64,000 bases of DNA from Buddleja alternifolia (lineage: Eukaryota; Streptophyta; Magnoliopsida; Lamiales; Scrophulariaceae): NCBI GenBank assembly GCA_019426215.1, contig CM033396.1, positions 33,523,154 through 33,587,153 on the forward strand, in the 5' to 3' direction. Position 1 is the first letter of the stretch, and each line of letters begins with the position of its first letter. The notes beneath the pieces were generated by a model. The model ran no database searches. It was not told where the DNA came from and worked only from the letters and a program-made list of their open reading frames with translations. The position numbers were made by a program, and so were the translations under genes. Shown one piece after another: positions 11,810 to 25,800 of the stretch.

Positions 11810-12533
11810 GGGAAAATTTCGTTTTTGGTCCCCCAATTATACGCCGAATCCGATACCGCTTATCAAATGTTATCCCTAAATTACCATATTCTCATCAAAT
11901 TTGGTCCCTTTATCTAATTTTTGATCAAATGGTACTATTGGGGTTAATTGAAATGTCAAAAATTATATTTTGTACCCCAAAAGCACAAATTTTGATAATT
12001 CCCACCTCGTAAAAGAATCACTAATAAATTTCACCCTTTTAACGTATTTTTTGAAAGTTGAAGATAGTATTAGCAATTCACTGTTAATCTGTGATGATTT
12101 CTTGCCTTGATTTAACATTAGTTATGTACAATTTGAAATTCAAATCACTAACTAAATATAATTACCTAAATATTTTTCTTTCTCGTTAACATATTATTTT
12201 TTGCATTTTATTGTTTTGAGTAAAACTATAGATATGAATGAGAAGTGAATTGTGATGTAATTTGTGAATAAAATTACGATTAAATGGTGAAATTTGCCAA
12301 TTATTCTTTGTTTGAGGTGGAAAATGTCAAAAGTTGTGTTTTTGGGGTGCAAAATGTAATTGTTGATATTTCAATTAACCCCAACAGTTACCAAATTGAC
12401 TGAAAATTAGATGAAGTGACCACATTTGATAAAAATGTGATAGTTTAAGAACTACATTTGATCAGCGGTGTAATTGGCTGATCAAAAATCAAATTTAACG
12501 TATAACTGGAGGACTAAAAATGAAATTTTCTCC
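11810..12533. mobile_element. MULE-type MITE, 724 bp, 9-bp TSD
   Basis: The ends are GGGAAAATTTCGTTTTTGGT on the left and, reading inward from the right, GGAGAAAATTTCATTTTTAG. The inverted similarity continues inward for well over 100 bp (TTTTGTACCCCAAAAG pairs with CTTTTGGGGTGCAAAA-like sequence). Flanking direct repeats ACAAGTAAA (11801-11809 and 12534-12542) are a perfect 9-bp duplication, the size typical of Mutator-like elements. There is no internal gene. Confidence 0.85.
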
Positions 12534-12542
12534 ACAAGTAAA

Positions 12543-12957
12543 TTATATTTACCATATATTTCATGACTCTCATTGTTAATACATATCATTTTCATAATTT
12601 ACTCTCATTTTAAACTCCTAAAATTTGTTACAGTAAAATATTTGATTAACTCATCATTAAATAATAAATCCTCCCACGATCAACACAAAAATATGCATCC
12701 CAATTTCCAAGATCAAAAGAAAAGAAAAGGTGAAAAGCTGAAAAAATTATTTTTTTTTTAAAAAAAGGAAGAAAAGTTCACACCCCCACTTACATGCCAC
12801 GTGTAAAGCAAATACACTACTGAAATATTCTCTCCCTTAATGTAGGACCCACCAAGTATTCATGCGTAAATAAAACCAACAGTCCCCCACTCAGGCCAAG
12901 CTAGTATACTCCGATTATAAAAAACTCCGGGTAATGACCTGATTAGCCACTTTTATT
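12543..12957. other. Intergenic DNA between two MULEs, nothing recognised
   Basis: AT-rich with an A/T homopolymer block at 12745-12770. No supported gene or repeat structure is visible. Confidence 0.4.
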
Positions 12958-13743
12958 GAGAAAATTATAATTTTAGTCCCATAAAATATGAGCAATTGCA
13001 ATTTCGCTCCTGAGATTTACGACATTGCAAAATTAGTCTCATAAGACTCAAGAAGATGTAATTTGGTCCAACCAGCAAACCCAAATGGAAAAACTACGTC
13101 TGGTACTCACGCATAGTTAGTTGACTAAGTTAACTTTAACTGTTAGATTAAAGAATCATCAAATGTTCAAAAACATTCATTGTAAATTGGAAAAGAAAAA
13201 TTTAATCCCACACATAACCACCACCACCTCCCCCCACTTCCCAACCCCATCCCATTGCCCCCCCCCCCCCACCCCACCCCACCCCCTAATCACCACCAAA
13301 CACTGCCGATGCACCACCATGGTGAGACCGTACCACAATCGACGCTTCACCTCATGTAAATCGTAGCACCATCGCTCCTCACCCACCTGAAATTGCACCA
13401 CCTTTTCAACTTCGTATGTGGTGCGGCGCACGATGGTGCTACGATGTGTGAAGCGGCGGTGTGGATTATGGGCCTGGGCGGCGGCGTACGTGAAGAAGAC
13501 TTCTTCTTCCATATATATTTTTTAAAGTATTTAATAAATATGTTATATCCCAAATTATAAATTGACGGCAACTAACAGTGTGTGACGTGTAATCGCTCAA
13601 CTTTTGTTAAAAAACTAACGTCTAGGACCAATATTTTAACCTTTTTTTTTTAAATCTTACGAGACGTATTTTACAATCTCGTACATAATGGGACCAAAGT
13701 TGCGATCGCCCATATCTATGGGATCAAATTTGCAATTCTCTCC
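12958..13743. mobile_element. MULE-like non-autonomous element with GC-rich core, next to the ABCC gene
   Basis: The left end GAGAAAATTATAATTTTAGT and the right end (reverse complement GAGAGAATTGCAAATTTGAT) form a diverged terminal inverted repeat of about 90 bp. It continues through TCCCATA, the TGAGATT region and AAAATTAGTCTC. The core (13200-13500) is C-rich, with a C-run at 13261-13270. Flanks ACTTTTATT and ATTTGTAGT agree at 6 of 9 positions, a possible worn 9-bp TSD. The architecture matches the element at 38537-39783. Open frames in the core are compositional. Confidence 0.65.
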
Positions 13744-13823
13744 ATTTGTAGTAGTATTAAATATTAATAGCTTCGGCACCGTATAGTTTATTGCTCGGTG
13801 ACTACACTTCAACTGCAGACGCT

Positions 13824-16800
13824 ATGGAACTGATGAACTTCATTTGCCCTGATTCTCCATATGTATCCAATCTCTTTAATCTCTTTATTACTTTTTGGGG
13901 ACTTTCTAAACGTACATAAAATTGTTTCATGAAACCGGCATTGATTTTATGCTCTGTTTTTCCTTTTTACTCGAAAGAAACTAAAATTCTTTGTAAATAT
14001 GTTCAAGATACGGGTTTTTTCTAAATTTAAAGAAACCCTTTTTTCAATATTGAATTTCTGCATGGTTAAATTGAATTTTTCAAATAAAATGGGTTTTTCA
14101 AGAAATGCATTTTAATTGGTGAAAAAGAAATAAAACTCATAAATATGGTAGCATGATTTGTGTATTATTCTACGGATACTAACTTGATTTTTTCTTGTAT
14201 CAAACAGGTGTGGAATCAAGATGGTGTTTCAGAGTGTTTTGACAATCTATATCCTTTAATTTTATTTTTTCTTGATGTTATAAAACATTCATCAGATAAT
14301 ATGTTAAAAAGTAATTTTGTTCTGTTTAACCCCCTTAATGATTTTCACAGTGCTAGGCTTTGGAGTCAACATAGTGACTGTGGTTATGGTTGCTGTACTT
14401 TCGATTATTAGTAGGCGGCGAAGACAATGGAGGAGGGTATGTCAATTGACTTGCTTGTTTCTGAGAGTAATATTGTGTGTAAAAATAATTATTTTTACTC
14501 ATCATCTTCAGGGACGGAACCATGATTTTATATCCGGGGGCGACTACGAAATAATGGGGGAAAGTTTGATATTATTTGGTTTTGAGGGGTTGGGGCAAAA
14601 TTTCAAAGGATCAAAAACTTGTAGGCTAAAAAAATAATTTTTCAGAAGTTGGGGGGCTGCTGCCCCTGCCTCCACCAGCCTCCCATTGGCTCCGCCTCTG
14701 ATCATTTTTATTTGTTATGAAACTTCATATGTGTGTACTATCTATGAGACGGTTATGAAAATGCCATGAGACATGGAACAGAGGATGCATGGTCTAATTT
14801 TGATATCGAATGTGTTGTATTATTGAACTGATATAGAGTTCGTTTTGTTGTAATTGACTCCTAACACTTTCACAATCTGCATAAATGACTGCAGTACTTC
14901 CTGAAATATGTTCATCTTTTGTTCTCTCTAATATTTGAGTACAATATTCCAGAAATGTGGTTAAAATAAGAAGTCATTAGTCTTTCGGTTCTCAGATGAA
15001 CGACAATGTTAAGTCGTCTATTGATACAAATTTTTTTAACCCCGAAGACTAATAGTAATGAAAAACATAGTTGAAAAAAGAGATATTTAAACTCCCGAAG
15101 GAAGGGCAAAATTGTGTCATAGCATAACCTATTTATTTGATTTGCTTTTATGTTAGTATCAGTTCAAGTTTTAATATTTTTCTTTGATGAGGGCTTCTTT
15201 GCACGAATTCATCTGAAATTGTTCAGGTCAATCTTTCAATAAGGATTTCATTTTCTATTCTTGCTGCTTTGGGAGCATGCACGGCCCTCTTTGGCATAAT
15301 TATGCTTACGAGGACAAGATTAAATGCCCGATCCGTCCCATATCATGAATGGCTGTATGCATGCTCACACCTTTCGGTCTGGGTAAGACTAATATTCTTT
15401 ATGTCAATCCAAAATAAAAAATGCAGCTTTCTTCCCGTGTTTTCTTAGAGTGATCGTTTGACTTCTCAATTTTGAATTTCAGGTGGTCATTCTTATCGTG
15501 TCAGGGTGTGAGAATCGGATGGATGTCTTATGCAATGGTGTCCTGTGTTCTTGGTGGTTCATTAAAATACTCGTCTTGATCCCTCGACTACAAATAGCTT
15601 TTTCTTCGCTTCAGGTGATTTTTTTCGTTTCATTTCCCCTTATTTATTTTTGTTCAAAATCACTATGGAGCTGTAAAGAACGGAGTAACAGGGCAATATG
15701 CAATAGTTGATAAATTATGAAAATTTTGCATGCTTTCATAATTGAAACGGAAAAAGATAAATTGGTATAATTGAAATGTACACCACTATGCGTCATGCAT
15801 GAAGGAATATCTTTTTTTTTAATCCTTCTTCTATGCTTTGCTTCTTAATTGTGACCAATTAAAGTATCCGTCTTTCATCATATTTTCTGTCACAGGTTAT
15901 AATATGGATTAAGGAGATATGCGGGGCTATTGCTGACATCATGTTTGGAATATTAATAAATATAATCAGAATAAAAGGGGCATCTTATGGAAACAGGTAT
16001 TACCGATTCCGTCAAGTTCGCATGTTCCATTATGGAAGCGGAAAAATTATTGACATTACTTCATATAGTCAGAGCAGTTGCATTCTATTGTTTATACATT
16101 CTCTCATGGAAGAACTATTTGTAGAATGTGAACATTGGTTATACGTAAATCAGTGTGAAAGTTGGTTTCGTGCTTTACTCTGATGATGCACTCAATATAT
16201 TTGTAATATTGCAGTTCAATGGTGGATCCACTTCTTCCTTACCAAAGGGAAATTGGAGAAGGTCATTCTAGGGACTTAGTAAGTACTTTCTCACTAGTCT
16301 GGCTTTAACGACTCCAATTTTTCCCGTTTATATTAGTTGTAACTATATTTAATTTGATATGTCCTCTTCATGTTACGTTTGAAGGGAATTGTACATAACA
16401 TTTGGCATGTCATGACATTCAAATCCATCGATCCTGTGATGCAACATGGTGTAAACAAGCAGCTTGACTTTGAAGATTTACTTCAGCTACCCGTACATAT
16501 GGATCCTTCATCTTGCTATAATTTGCTAATGAGAATTTGGGATGCTCAAAGAAGAAATAACCTTAGTCACCCTTCTTTATTGAAGACGATATGCTTAGCA
16601 TATGGATGGCCATATTTCTTCATAGGTTTGTTAAAGGTAATACGCTGTAATTTAGACAAAGTGAAAATTTGATTCACAAATTCATGTTAGCTTGATTGCT
16701 TGCTTTGTTGCAGGTGCTTAATGACTGTCTAGGTTTTGCAGGACCACTCCTTCTCAATAAGCTAATTCGTTTTCTTCAGAAAGGTTTACATTCTTCAATT

Positions 16801-19800
16801 ACTGTACCATTTGTGGTTTTTAGTTGAGATAATTGAAATAAGAATGATGTCAAAATTGGTTTTGATATGGAGTTATCGCTCTTAAAATGTTTTAACATAG
16901 ACTTGATAACGAGGCAATGTCATTTGCAATTTTCATACTAGATATTGAGATTTTTTATTTATTGATAATTGGACAACCTTGCCATCACATGCTGTTGTTA
17001 CATTTACAATATTTTTTCAAATATGCCAATTGAAAAATCAACAGGAAAAGAAGAGATTTCAACCATCGGAACTAGCGATTTCATATGTAAATGTATTATT
17101 ACTTTCTGAGTGCTAGAGTAATTGACTGCTCATGAAACTTCTTTCATTAATGGATTCATGTCAGAGATTAGGTCTGTTTTATACACGCATGGAGAACTAA
17201 GAATTGTTAAATTATTTTATTAATTATCAAAGGATTATTTTAATTGAACTAAGGACCTTATGTGTTCCTAAATTTGTTTTTTTTCCCAATAAATAAAAGT
17301 CTGACCACTTAATATTCTCTGAGATTAATAGTGGTGGTTGAGACTGGATTCCGTCTCCTGGATTTTGGTCCACACCAACCAACTTTATACTTGTATTGCA
17401 CTCACTTTTAATGGAGCTACTGTAATTTGTTTGCAATAAACTACCCCTAGAAGCAGTGGAATTGCTAGTGTGAAAGAGAATTCAGAAATCTTGACAGATT
17501 TAAATTTCATTGAACAGGTTCCAGAAATGTCGATGGTTATGTTTTTGCAATATCATTGGGCTTGGTATCTGTTCTAAAGTAATTTTTCTTCCCTATATTT
17601 GTCCAATTTTTTTATGTTTAGTGATAATACTTTACTTATCATCCTTGCTAATGAAGAGGCGGGTTTTATCGTGTGTCCATGTTAAAGGATCATTATATGC
17701 AATAAATTGTTGATGCACACACCAGGATTTCAGTTGTTTCCTTGCTTGAAGTTTTATTTAAATAGTTACATTTTTCCTTTTAAGATATTGACAAAATAGG
17801 ATTTCATTGCGCTGTAGCTCAACTTAATTATTAATAATACTTCGTTTACAGAAAAAAGGATAATGACATTTATGATCCCTAATGCATACATTTTGTGTTA
17901 AGAGTAGTCCCCTGTTCAAATTTTATTTTACTTAAGGCTGTTTTGGACATTTATTCCCTTTTGTGTGAGAATGCATTCCGGAGCAAATCTAAGGGTAAAA
18001 ATGTTCAAAAGGGACTTAAGTGCAACAAAATGCTAAAGTCAAGATTTGAACGTGTGGGACTACACTGATACAAAACTTATACATCAGGGACCATCAATGT
18101 CATTAACCCAAATAAAAATAATTATCAATAATACTTGCATGATATTGTGTATTTTGTTATGTTATAAAATCGTGGAGTTTTTTTGAAATATGATAACAAG
18201 AATATTCTTTTTTTCAGATGATGTTTAATGTTGCCTGTAGATTATAAAAATTGTGATACATGTTTTCTTATGTTAATCGGTTATTTATGGTGTCCAATTT
18301 ATCGTGTAATCCAGCTTAGACATAGAGTCCATGTGCTTTCAGGTACATGAATCAAATGATACCAATGGAAAAAGTTGTTTGTTTTCTTTTTGTAAATTTT
18401 TTGCGTTTCATATTTCATAGTCATATTATAAGGATTTTTATACCTAAAAGAACTCTTCAAAATAATCTCTGTGTTTTAGTTCTTATAAATTATAATATAA
18501 ATAGTAGCATTTGAGGTTGAACAAATTGGCAATATGGCATAATAGCTTTTCTCCCTTAAATGTTTTATCCTCGGCTATTACTACAAGTCATTCTGCTAAG
18601 GTCTGTTGATTCTTATGTGATTATAGGATCATAATATCACTGAATTGCATTCATGTATCCGTACAGTAATAGATAATGATTGTTTGTACGTGGTAGCAAT
18701 CTCTAAATATTACAGTTCAATGCTGCAGATCGTTCCTGGACACTCAATATAGTTTTCGTCTTGCACAACTTAGGCTAAAATTGAGATCCAGTATTATGAC
18801 TATCATATACCGGAAGGTAAATTTTATTTAATATTATAACTAAATTGAAAATATTATACGCATTGAAAGAAAAGTTTGTGATATTTCATGCATGTGTGCG
18901 TCTATCTTCATCGGCTCACATGTAACACAAATTTTGCTCATATGTTTATAATGTGGAATCACATATAATACGTCCTACAGAAAAGTTGAAAATTATCTAT
19001 TTCTTTTGCATAGAGAATTAGTGCTCTACCATCACTTTGTTTCAATCTATACCCTTACATGCATAAGAAATAATTATATAGTTCTTACAGTGTGCATGTA
19101 TTTTTTTCCAGTGTCTTAGCATTAGCTTGGCAGAGAGATCAAAATTTTCCGAAGGAGAAATTCAAACTTTCATGTCTGTGGATGCAGACCGAATTGTAAA
19201 CCTAAGCAACAGTGTTCATGATATGTGGAGGTCATCTTCTAACATTGGCATATACTCTACTTTCTCTCTTTTGAGTATGAATTGGCCAATTTCTTTTTAG
19301 TTGAATAAGTATATGTGGTAAAAAGAAGATTCCTTCTGAAAAAACTTTTGATTTTATAGTTTAAACGGTCTGAGTCATATTACATCATCCAGAGAAGCTA
19401 GAATTCTTAGTCTTGGGGCTAGGTAGATAATTTTGGCTTTAAGAATTTAAAGGAGAGCAAAAATGTGAAGTTCCATCTGATTTTTTCGTATAAAACTTGA
19501 GATTATAGACGAGTTATGGGAGGCGATTGTCTCGTCAATCCCTCTACTCGCTCCGTCTCTTACATCAATTATCCGACTAGAACTTCTGTCTTAAAAAATG
19601 TCCTCGGGACAAATGCTAACAATGTAAGAATATGAAGCTATTTTATATCAACTTAAAAGTGGGTTGATTTATGTCATCATATTGGCTTGTGGGGTTAGTA
19701 GAAAGAGTGCTGCAACATGCTTTACGATAAAATATTCGGACAGCCTATTATATCTTTACTCATCGTGTTTTATTGTGTAATTGCATCAGCTTGCCACTGC

Positions 19801-22800
19801 AAATAGGAGTTGCACTCTATCTACTGTATACTCAAGTGAAGTTTGCCTTTCTGTCTGGGCTGGCAATTACAATTTTGCTAATACCGGGTATATTAATGAA
19901 CTGTTTAATAGTTATGCCGTTCACACACACATGACTTATCGATTCAGGGTTACTGTTCCTCCCCAACAAAAAGGTCACTGAAACCATAGAATATTACATT
20001 TATTGGGGATCTATATACTAAATAGGCTGTGGTCCATATTATACTTAAATCATCTTCTAAAATTATCCCAGCACACACAAAAGTAAGTGAGAGTGTGTGT
20101 GTATTATATTAAGTTTTTAATATAGAAATGACATGTCCGTAAGGAAGTGAATCTAAGATAGTTTTGGGTAAATTTATATACTAACCGATAGTTCATAAAC
20201 TTTCATAACTCATCAGAAATGGAGGAATGTCTTTGTCCAGAATTCACAAATTATCATTGCTTTCATACTTTATGTAGACTTTTGCCAAATTCTTTGGATT
20301 CTCAATATTTGTAGCAAGGTATGCGCCGAACAAATGTATTGAGATTTGAGTTGATAAACTAATCCTACTTCCTGAATCATGGTTAATTGCGGTTAGACTT
20401 TCATAACCTCACAAATCTTAAGTTGCTAATGTTTTAAATTGAATCTCTCCAAAAACAAGTATAATCTGAATCTATTCAGTAGAGTAGCATCAATTTGATA
20501 CATTTTTTTTTTTGGATATTAACTACTTTATTCACAGTGAACAAATGGATTGCGAATCTGATAGCAAACGCCACCAAAAATATGATGGAGCAAAAAGATG
20601 AACGGTATACTATTCTATAACTGCATGATTCACTCATAGAAATTTGTAGTATGAATTTAATAATTTTCTCTCTCCTTGCTGTTCCAGTTCACCTCAACTC
20701 CCCCCCAATAGTATTTATAAGAGATTAATATTTGTTAATGTTATCTTCTTTTGACGGTGAATTTTAACTACAGCGTTCCTTTATTACATAAAATCAAACA
20801 TCAAAATTATATTTAACAAGCTTTCATGGTTTCGGTATTTGGCATTTAATATATACATTTTGCAGGATTAGAAAGACCGCTGAAATTTTAACGTATATCC
20901 GTACTTTAAAAATGTACGGATGGGAACTGCTTTTTGCCAACTGTTTGATGAAGACAAGATCCTCTGAAGTCAAATATCTAACAGTAAGAAGAATTTAGTT
21001 AACTAAATTAATATGATTCACAATTGTACTTTATTCTCTACCCTTGATATTATATTGATCACACTGCTTTTTGCTAGACTAGGAAATATTTAGACGCGTG
21101 GTGTGTTTTTTTTTGGGCAACTACACCCACCCTCTTCTCTCTGTTCACATTTGGACTCTATTCTCTAATGGGCCACCAGCTTGATGCTGCAACGGTATTC
21201 TCACCCTATACTCTTGCTTTCTGAGGAACAATTCATATTTTTAGAATTTCTTAATCTTCTTTGCTTGCACTTGCATTGAATTTTCAGGTTTTCACTTGCC
21301 TGGCTCTGTTTAATAACTTGATCTCTCCTCTAAACTCTTTCCCGTGGGTCATCAATGGTCTGATTGATGTAAGTTGTCGACTTTATCTTTATAATAAGGG
21401 ATAATTACATGCGCACCCCTCATTTATTGGGTACCACAACCCCTGAGTTTCTGCAAATTAACAAGGCACCCCTATCACATATTGACAACTCGAAGAAAGA
21501 ACAGGGGTGATGTGTAATCTATTTTTACTAGCATTGGGTAACAGGGGTGGTAATTTCTCAAACCTGAAGGTGTTTTTCGTAAATAGTGTCTCATGCTGGA
21601 GGTGTCTATGTAATTTACCCTATAATAATTTGTTTTGGATGTCAAACCATAGATATTATCTTATGCTTTCCGCAGGCGGCTATATCTACTAGACGTTTGG
21701 GCAAGTATTTGTCTTGTTATGAAAGTGATGTTAGGCTTGACAATTCATCCTCACGGTGCTATGATGAGAAGTTTGATTTTGAAGAAACTGCAGTTGCTGT
21801 CCATGATGCATCTTGTACATGGTCAAGCTATGATGAGAAGGAATTCGATCTGGTATTGGAGCATGTAAATCTCTTTGTTCCAAAGGGTTCCATGGTTGCC
21901 GTAATTGGAGAGGTGAATTTTCTTGCATTATAACTCTTGCCTAGACTCTAAATCTCTTGATGAAGTTGGTAGATTTTTTCATATTTATTTGTGTTGTAGA
22001 GTCGCTAAATCATTAATTTTGTTAAACTTTTCTTATTTGAATAGCTTCAATAAATGTTTGTTTGAGTGTACCAACTGATTTTGACAAACTTCTTACGTCC
22101 CAAAGTTTATAATAAATTGGACTTGCATGTATAAAATTTTGTAGTAAAAAGAAAAGGATTGTTTGCAACAAGAGGAGATCGAGAACATTTTGAAGTGAGA
22201 TTTATGAAATTTTGCAATTAAATTTTTTTAGTAATATCACCAATTAATTCTTCAATGTTTCTGTCTCGATTTAATAGGAAGCTCATTTAGTCTGGTAAAA
22301 GAAGTATTGACTGTTTAAAACCAATGCATACATTGAACTGTTTATAACCAAAATCGAACTAGTTGGTCAATAGGTGATGAATTGAGCATTTGATATATTC
22401 ATTTACTTTCGATAATGAACACTTGAATCGATGTCGTACAGTCTGAAAAATGAAATATTTCGATAATGAACTCTTAACTCGATTTCGTACAGTCTAAAAA
22501 TATGATCTAAGTCAGGACCTGCACATTTATACTGCCGATATAAGATCCAAATTAATTTTTTTAACAATCTATACTTGGATTACAGGTTGGATCAGGTAAA
22601 TCATCCCTTCTAAATTTGGTTCTAGGTGAAACCCGACTCATCGATGGAGAAATATACGTAAATGGATCCAAAGCATATGTACCACAGGTCAATGATCTTT
22701 TTCTTATTATCAGCTTTGTGGATTATTTTTGAACAAATTTATTATATTCTATATTTGAATTAGGTCCCCTGGATAATGTCTGGAACTCTTCGTGATAATA

Positions 22801-25800
22801 TTTTGCTCGGAAAGGACTACGAGCAGAAAAGGTAGTATTAAGTATTACATATACCTTTATGAGCACATTTTGGTGATTTTATTTCTTATAAATATGTCAA
22901 ATCTGGTTTATTTCCTTTAGTTGTTCAATGATAATTTCAACTAGATTTTGTTTTAAAAAAATTCTTGCCGAAAATATTTTCAAATAAAAATCTCATTATC
23001 CTTTTACCCGAGCAGATACTCAGAAATATTAAACATGTGTGCTCTGGATCTTGATATTTCTCTAATGATGGGAGGTGATATGGCGTGTATTGGTGAGAAA
23101 GGGATTAATTTATCTGGAGGGCAAAGAGCTCGTCTTGCCCTGGCAAGGTAATACTTTGTGAGAGAATCATGCATTATACACATGCATTATACATCAATTT
23201 TAGAGATAATTACATACAAACTCCCTCACTTACTGGCTGATTACCATGAGCACTAAGGTTTTACAAATTACTAAGACACCGCTCGTCAGATATTTGGCAA
23301 CGCGAAAAATAGAGGGTGGAATTATAACCTGCTTTTAGTGACATGTGATGAAATTGTAATATGTTTTTATTGATTGAGGAAGTTATCGTAATTTCTCGAA
23401 CCTCGTGGTGTTTTTCCTAATTATGGGCTCACGCAGGGGGTGTCTACTTAATTTATCCTTAATTTTATGTCTCCGGATCCTTTTTGTTTATTATTGGACT
23501 GGACAGGGCTCTTTATCATGGTTCCCATACATATCTGCTTGATGATATTCTGAGTGCAGTCGACGCACATGTTGCTTGCTCGATTCTACAAAACGCCATT
23601 CTTAGCCCGTTTATGAACCAGAAGACACGCATTCTTTGCACACATAATATTCAGGTTTGATCAGTTGAGAAATATTTGATACATAATTCAAAAATCGTTC
23701 TTTGCAAGATTTATTGTTCTAATAGTGATCATTTTTCAATGAACAACTTCATCTGAGACCACCTTTCATGTAGTAATGTGCTTGTCTAATTGTATTTTAA
23801 TTTAATACGACATTTTAATAAGGTAAAGATTTCCCTGTTGTGATATGGAGAGAACTTTCTTGTTATCTTAGTTGTGATTGGTGTTTTATACACTGTATAG
23901 TTGATCATTTTATGTTTTCTTTTCTCGAATTCATGCAACCACAGTTTTACTTTAAAAGGTACTGTAGCAACGGTTCTAATTGATTACTGTATCATCATTA
24001 TTTGGCAGTCTCACTATCCTTAGTCAAGGAAGAGATTAACTTGTAACCTCACAAAATGGAAAGTTTCGAGATTTTTTTTGTCATTACACAATTTTCCGTT
24101 ATAGGGTTGAATGCTAATAGTATTTCTCGGCAAATCACATAATTAAATAATAATACAGTTAATCATGCTTCTAGTTGCTAAAATAACAGAAAAAGCTACT
24201 TTGAAAGAAAAGTTGCATCATATTGTGGATATGATAATTTATCTGAGAAACTTGGCCAATTACACGCTAGTAATTCTGAAAATTTTATATCACTTTGCAG
24301 GCCATACATTTGGCTGATATGGTGCTTCTGATGGATAAAGGACGTGTGAAATGGGCGGGAACTCCATCCGACTCATCTATTAATTCCTACACAGCATTTT
24401 TATCACAAAATGAGTTTAACACTTTATCCGAAGTACAAAAAAACAAAAAAGTATCAAATATTTCTGGTGAACCGGAGAAATCCCAAGAAGTAGAGTGTAT
24501 AAGCCCTTCCAATGAAGCCGAAGACATCGTTCAGGTCGAGACCAGAAAAAAGGGAAGAGTTGAGACAACAGTGTACAAGTGAGTTACTACTTTTTATACA
24601 CAAAACCAACAGTTTCTAGGATTAATTACAGGAACGCTCCCTCACTTATTGGGTAATTAACACAAGCCCCCTGAGGTTTCACAAATTGCCGGGATACCCC
24701 TTGTCAGACCCGGACAACTTCAAAAACAAGGGTGAAATTGTAATTGTTTTTTACTGACAGGGGTGAAATTGTAATATGCTTTTACTGACAGGGGTAAAAT
24801 TGTAATGTGCTTTTACTGACAGGGGAAGTTATGTTAATTTCTCAATTCTCGGAATACTTTCGTAAGAAGGATCTCATGTTCTGGCATCTATGTAATTTAC
24901 CCAGTTTCGAATTATCAAGCTAAATATATATTCCCCTTCATTCTACAGAAACTATGCTGCATTTTGTGGTTGGTTCATTACAGTTGTGACATGCCTCTCA
25001 GCAATCTTGATGCAAGCCTCACGTAACGGTAATGATCTCTGGCTGTCATTTTGGGTTGATACAAGTGGAAGCCACCAAAGCAAGTATTCGACTAATTTTT
25101 ATCTGGTGAGTACTTATTTTCCTGTAGTTAAATTGAGGTCTGATTGAACTTTGTTTCATGTTTTGTTTATAAAAAGGGTAAATTATATGGACATCTAAAA
25201 ACAAAACAGCCTGAAGTTTGAGAAATTACCATAAAAACATATTACAATTGCATCCCCTATCAGTAAAAACAGATTCAAATTTCACCCTCTATTTTTCGAG
25301 TTAGCACGATCTGACTGGGAGTGTCTTAGTCATTTGTAAAACCTTAGGCAGCATGGTAATTACTTAATAAGTGAGGGATTGTGCATGTAATTATACCTTA
25401 TATAAATTGATGCCCGTGGCCTGGCGATTTATCTGGTGTAGCCATAAAGCACGAATAATATATAGAATTGATTTCGGAAATTCCCCCTTCCCGCAAGGAT
25501 AGAAAAAGAAAATGACATGAAAGTAAGAAGAGAGCAAGGTTGTCAAAAGCTGCGCTGTGAAGAAACACAGATGCTTCATATTTGTTTTTTTTTGGCTTAA
25601 ATTTGAACTCAACTTGTACTCGTTAAGAAAATAGAAAGCTCATTGAATGTTTTTCCTTTCTCCTTCTTTCTTTCTTTTTTTGTTTTCTGGCAACTTATGA
25701 ACTTGAGCTAAAGCTTCATTCAGCTTGTTTCTGGTAATGATTTAAACTCTCATGGTTAAGAAAACTTGAGATCAAGTTTTGGTTGATATCAGCTTGTTTG

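Noticed and set aside
13121..13571. Open frames over the C-run region
   Set aside because: Low-complexity core of the MULE at 12958-13743; no conserved motif.
21507..21692. Frame overlapping the exon 18 acceptor
   Set aside because: It lies in the MITE of intron 17; the real coding begins at 21676 in a different frame.
24720..24830. CRISPR-like regularly spaced repeats
   Set aside because: Contiguous tandem repeats without unique spacers, in a plant intron.
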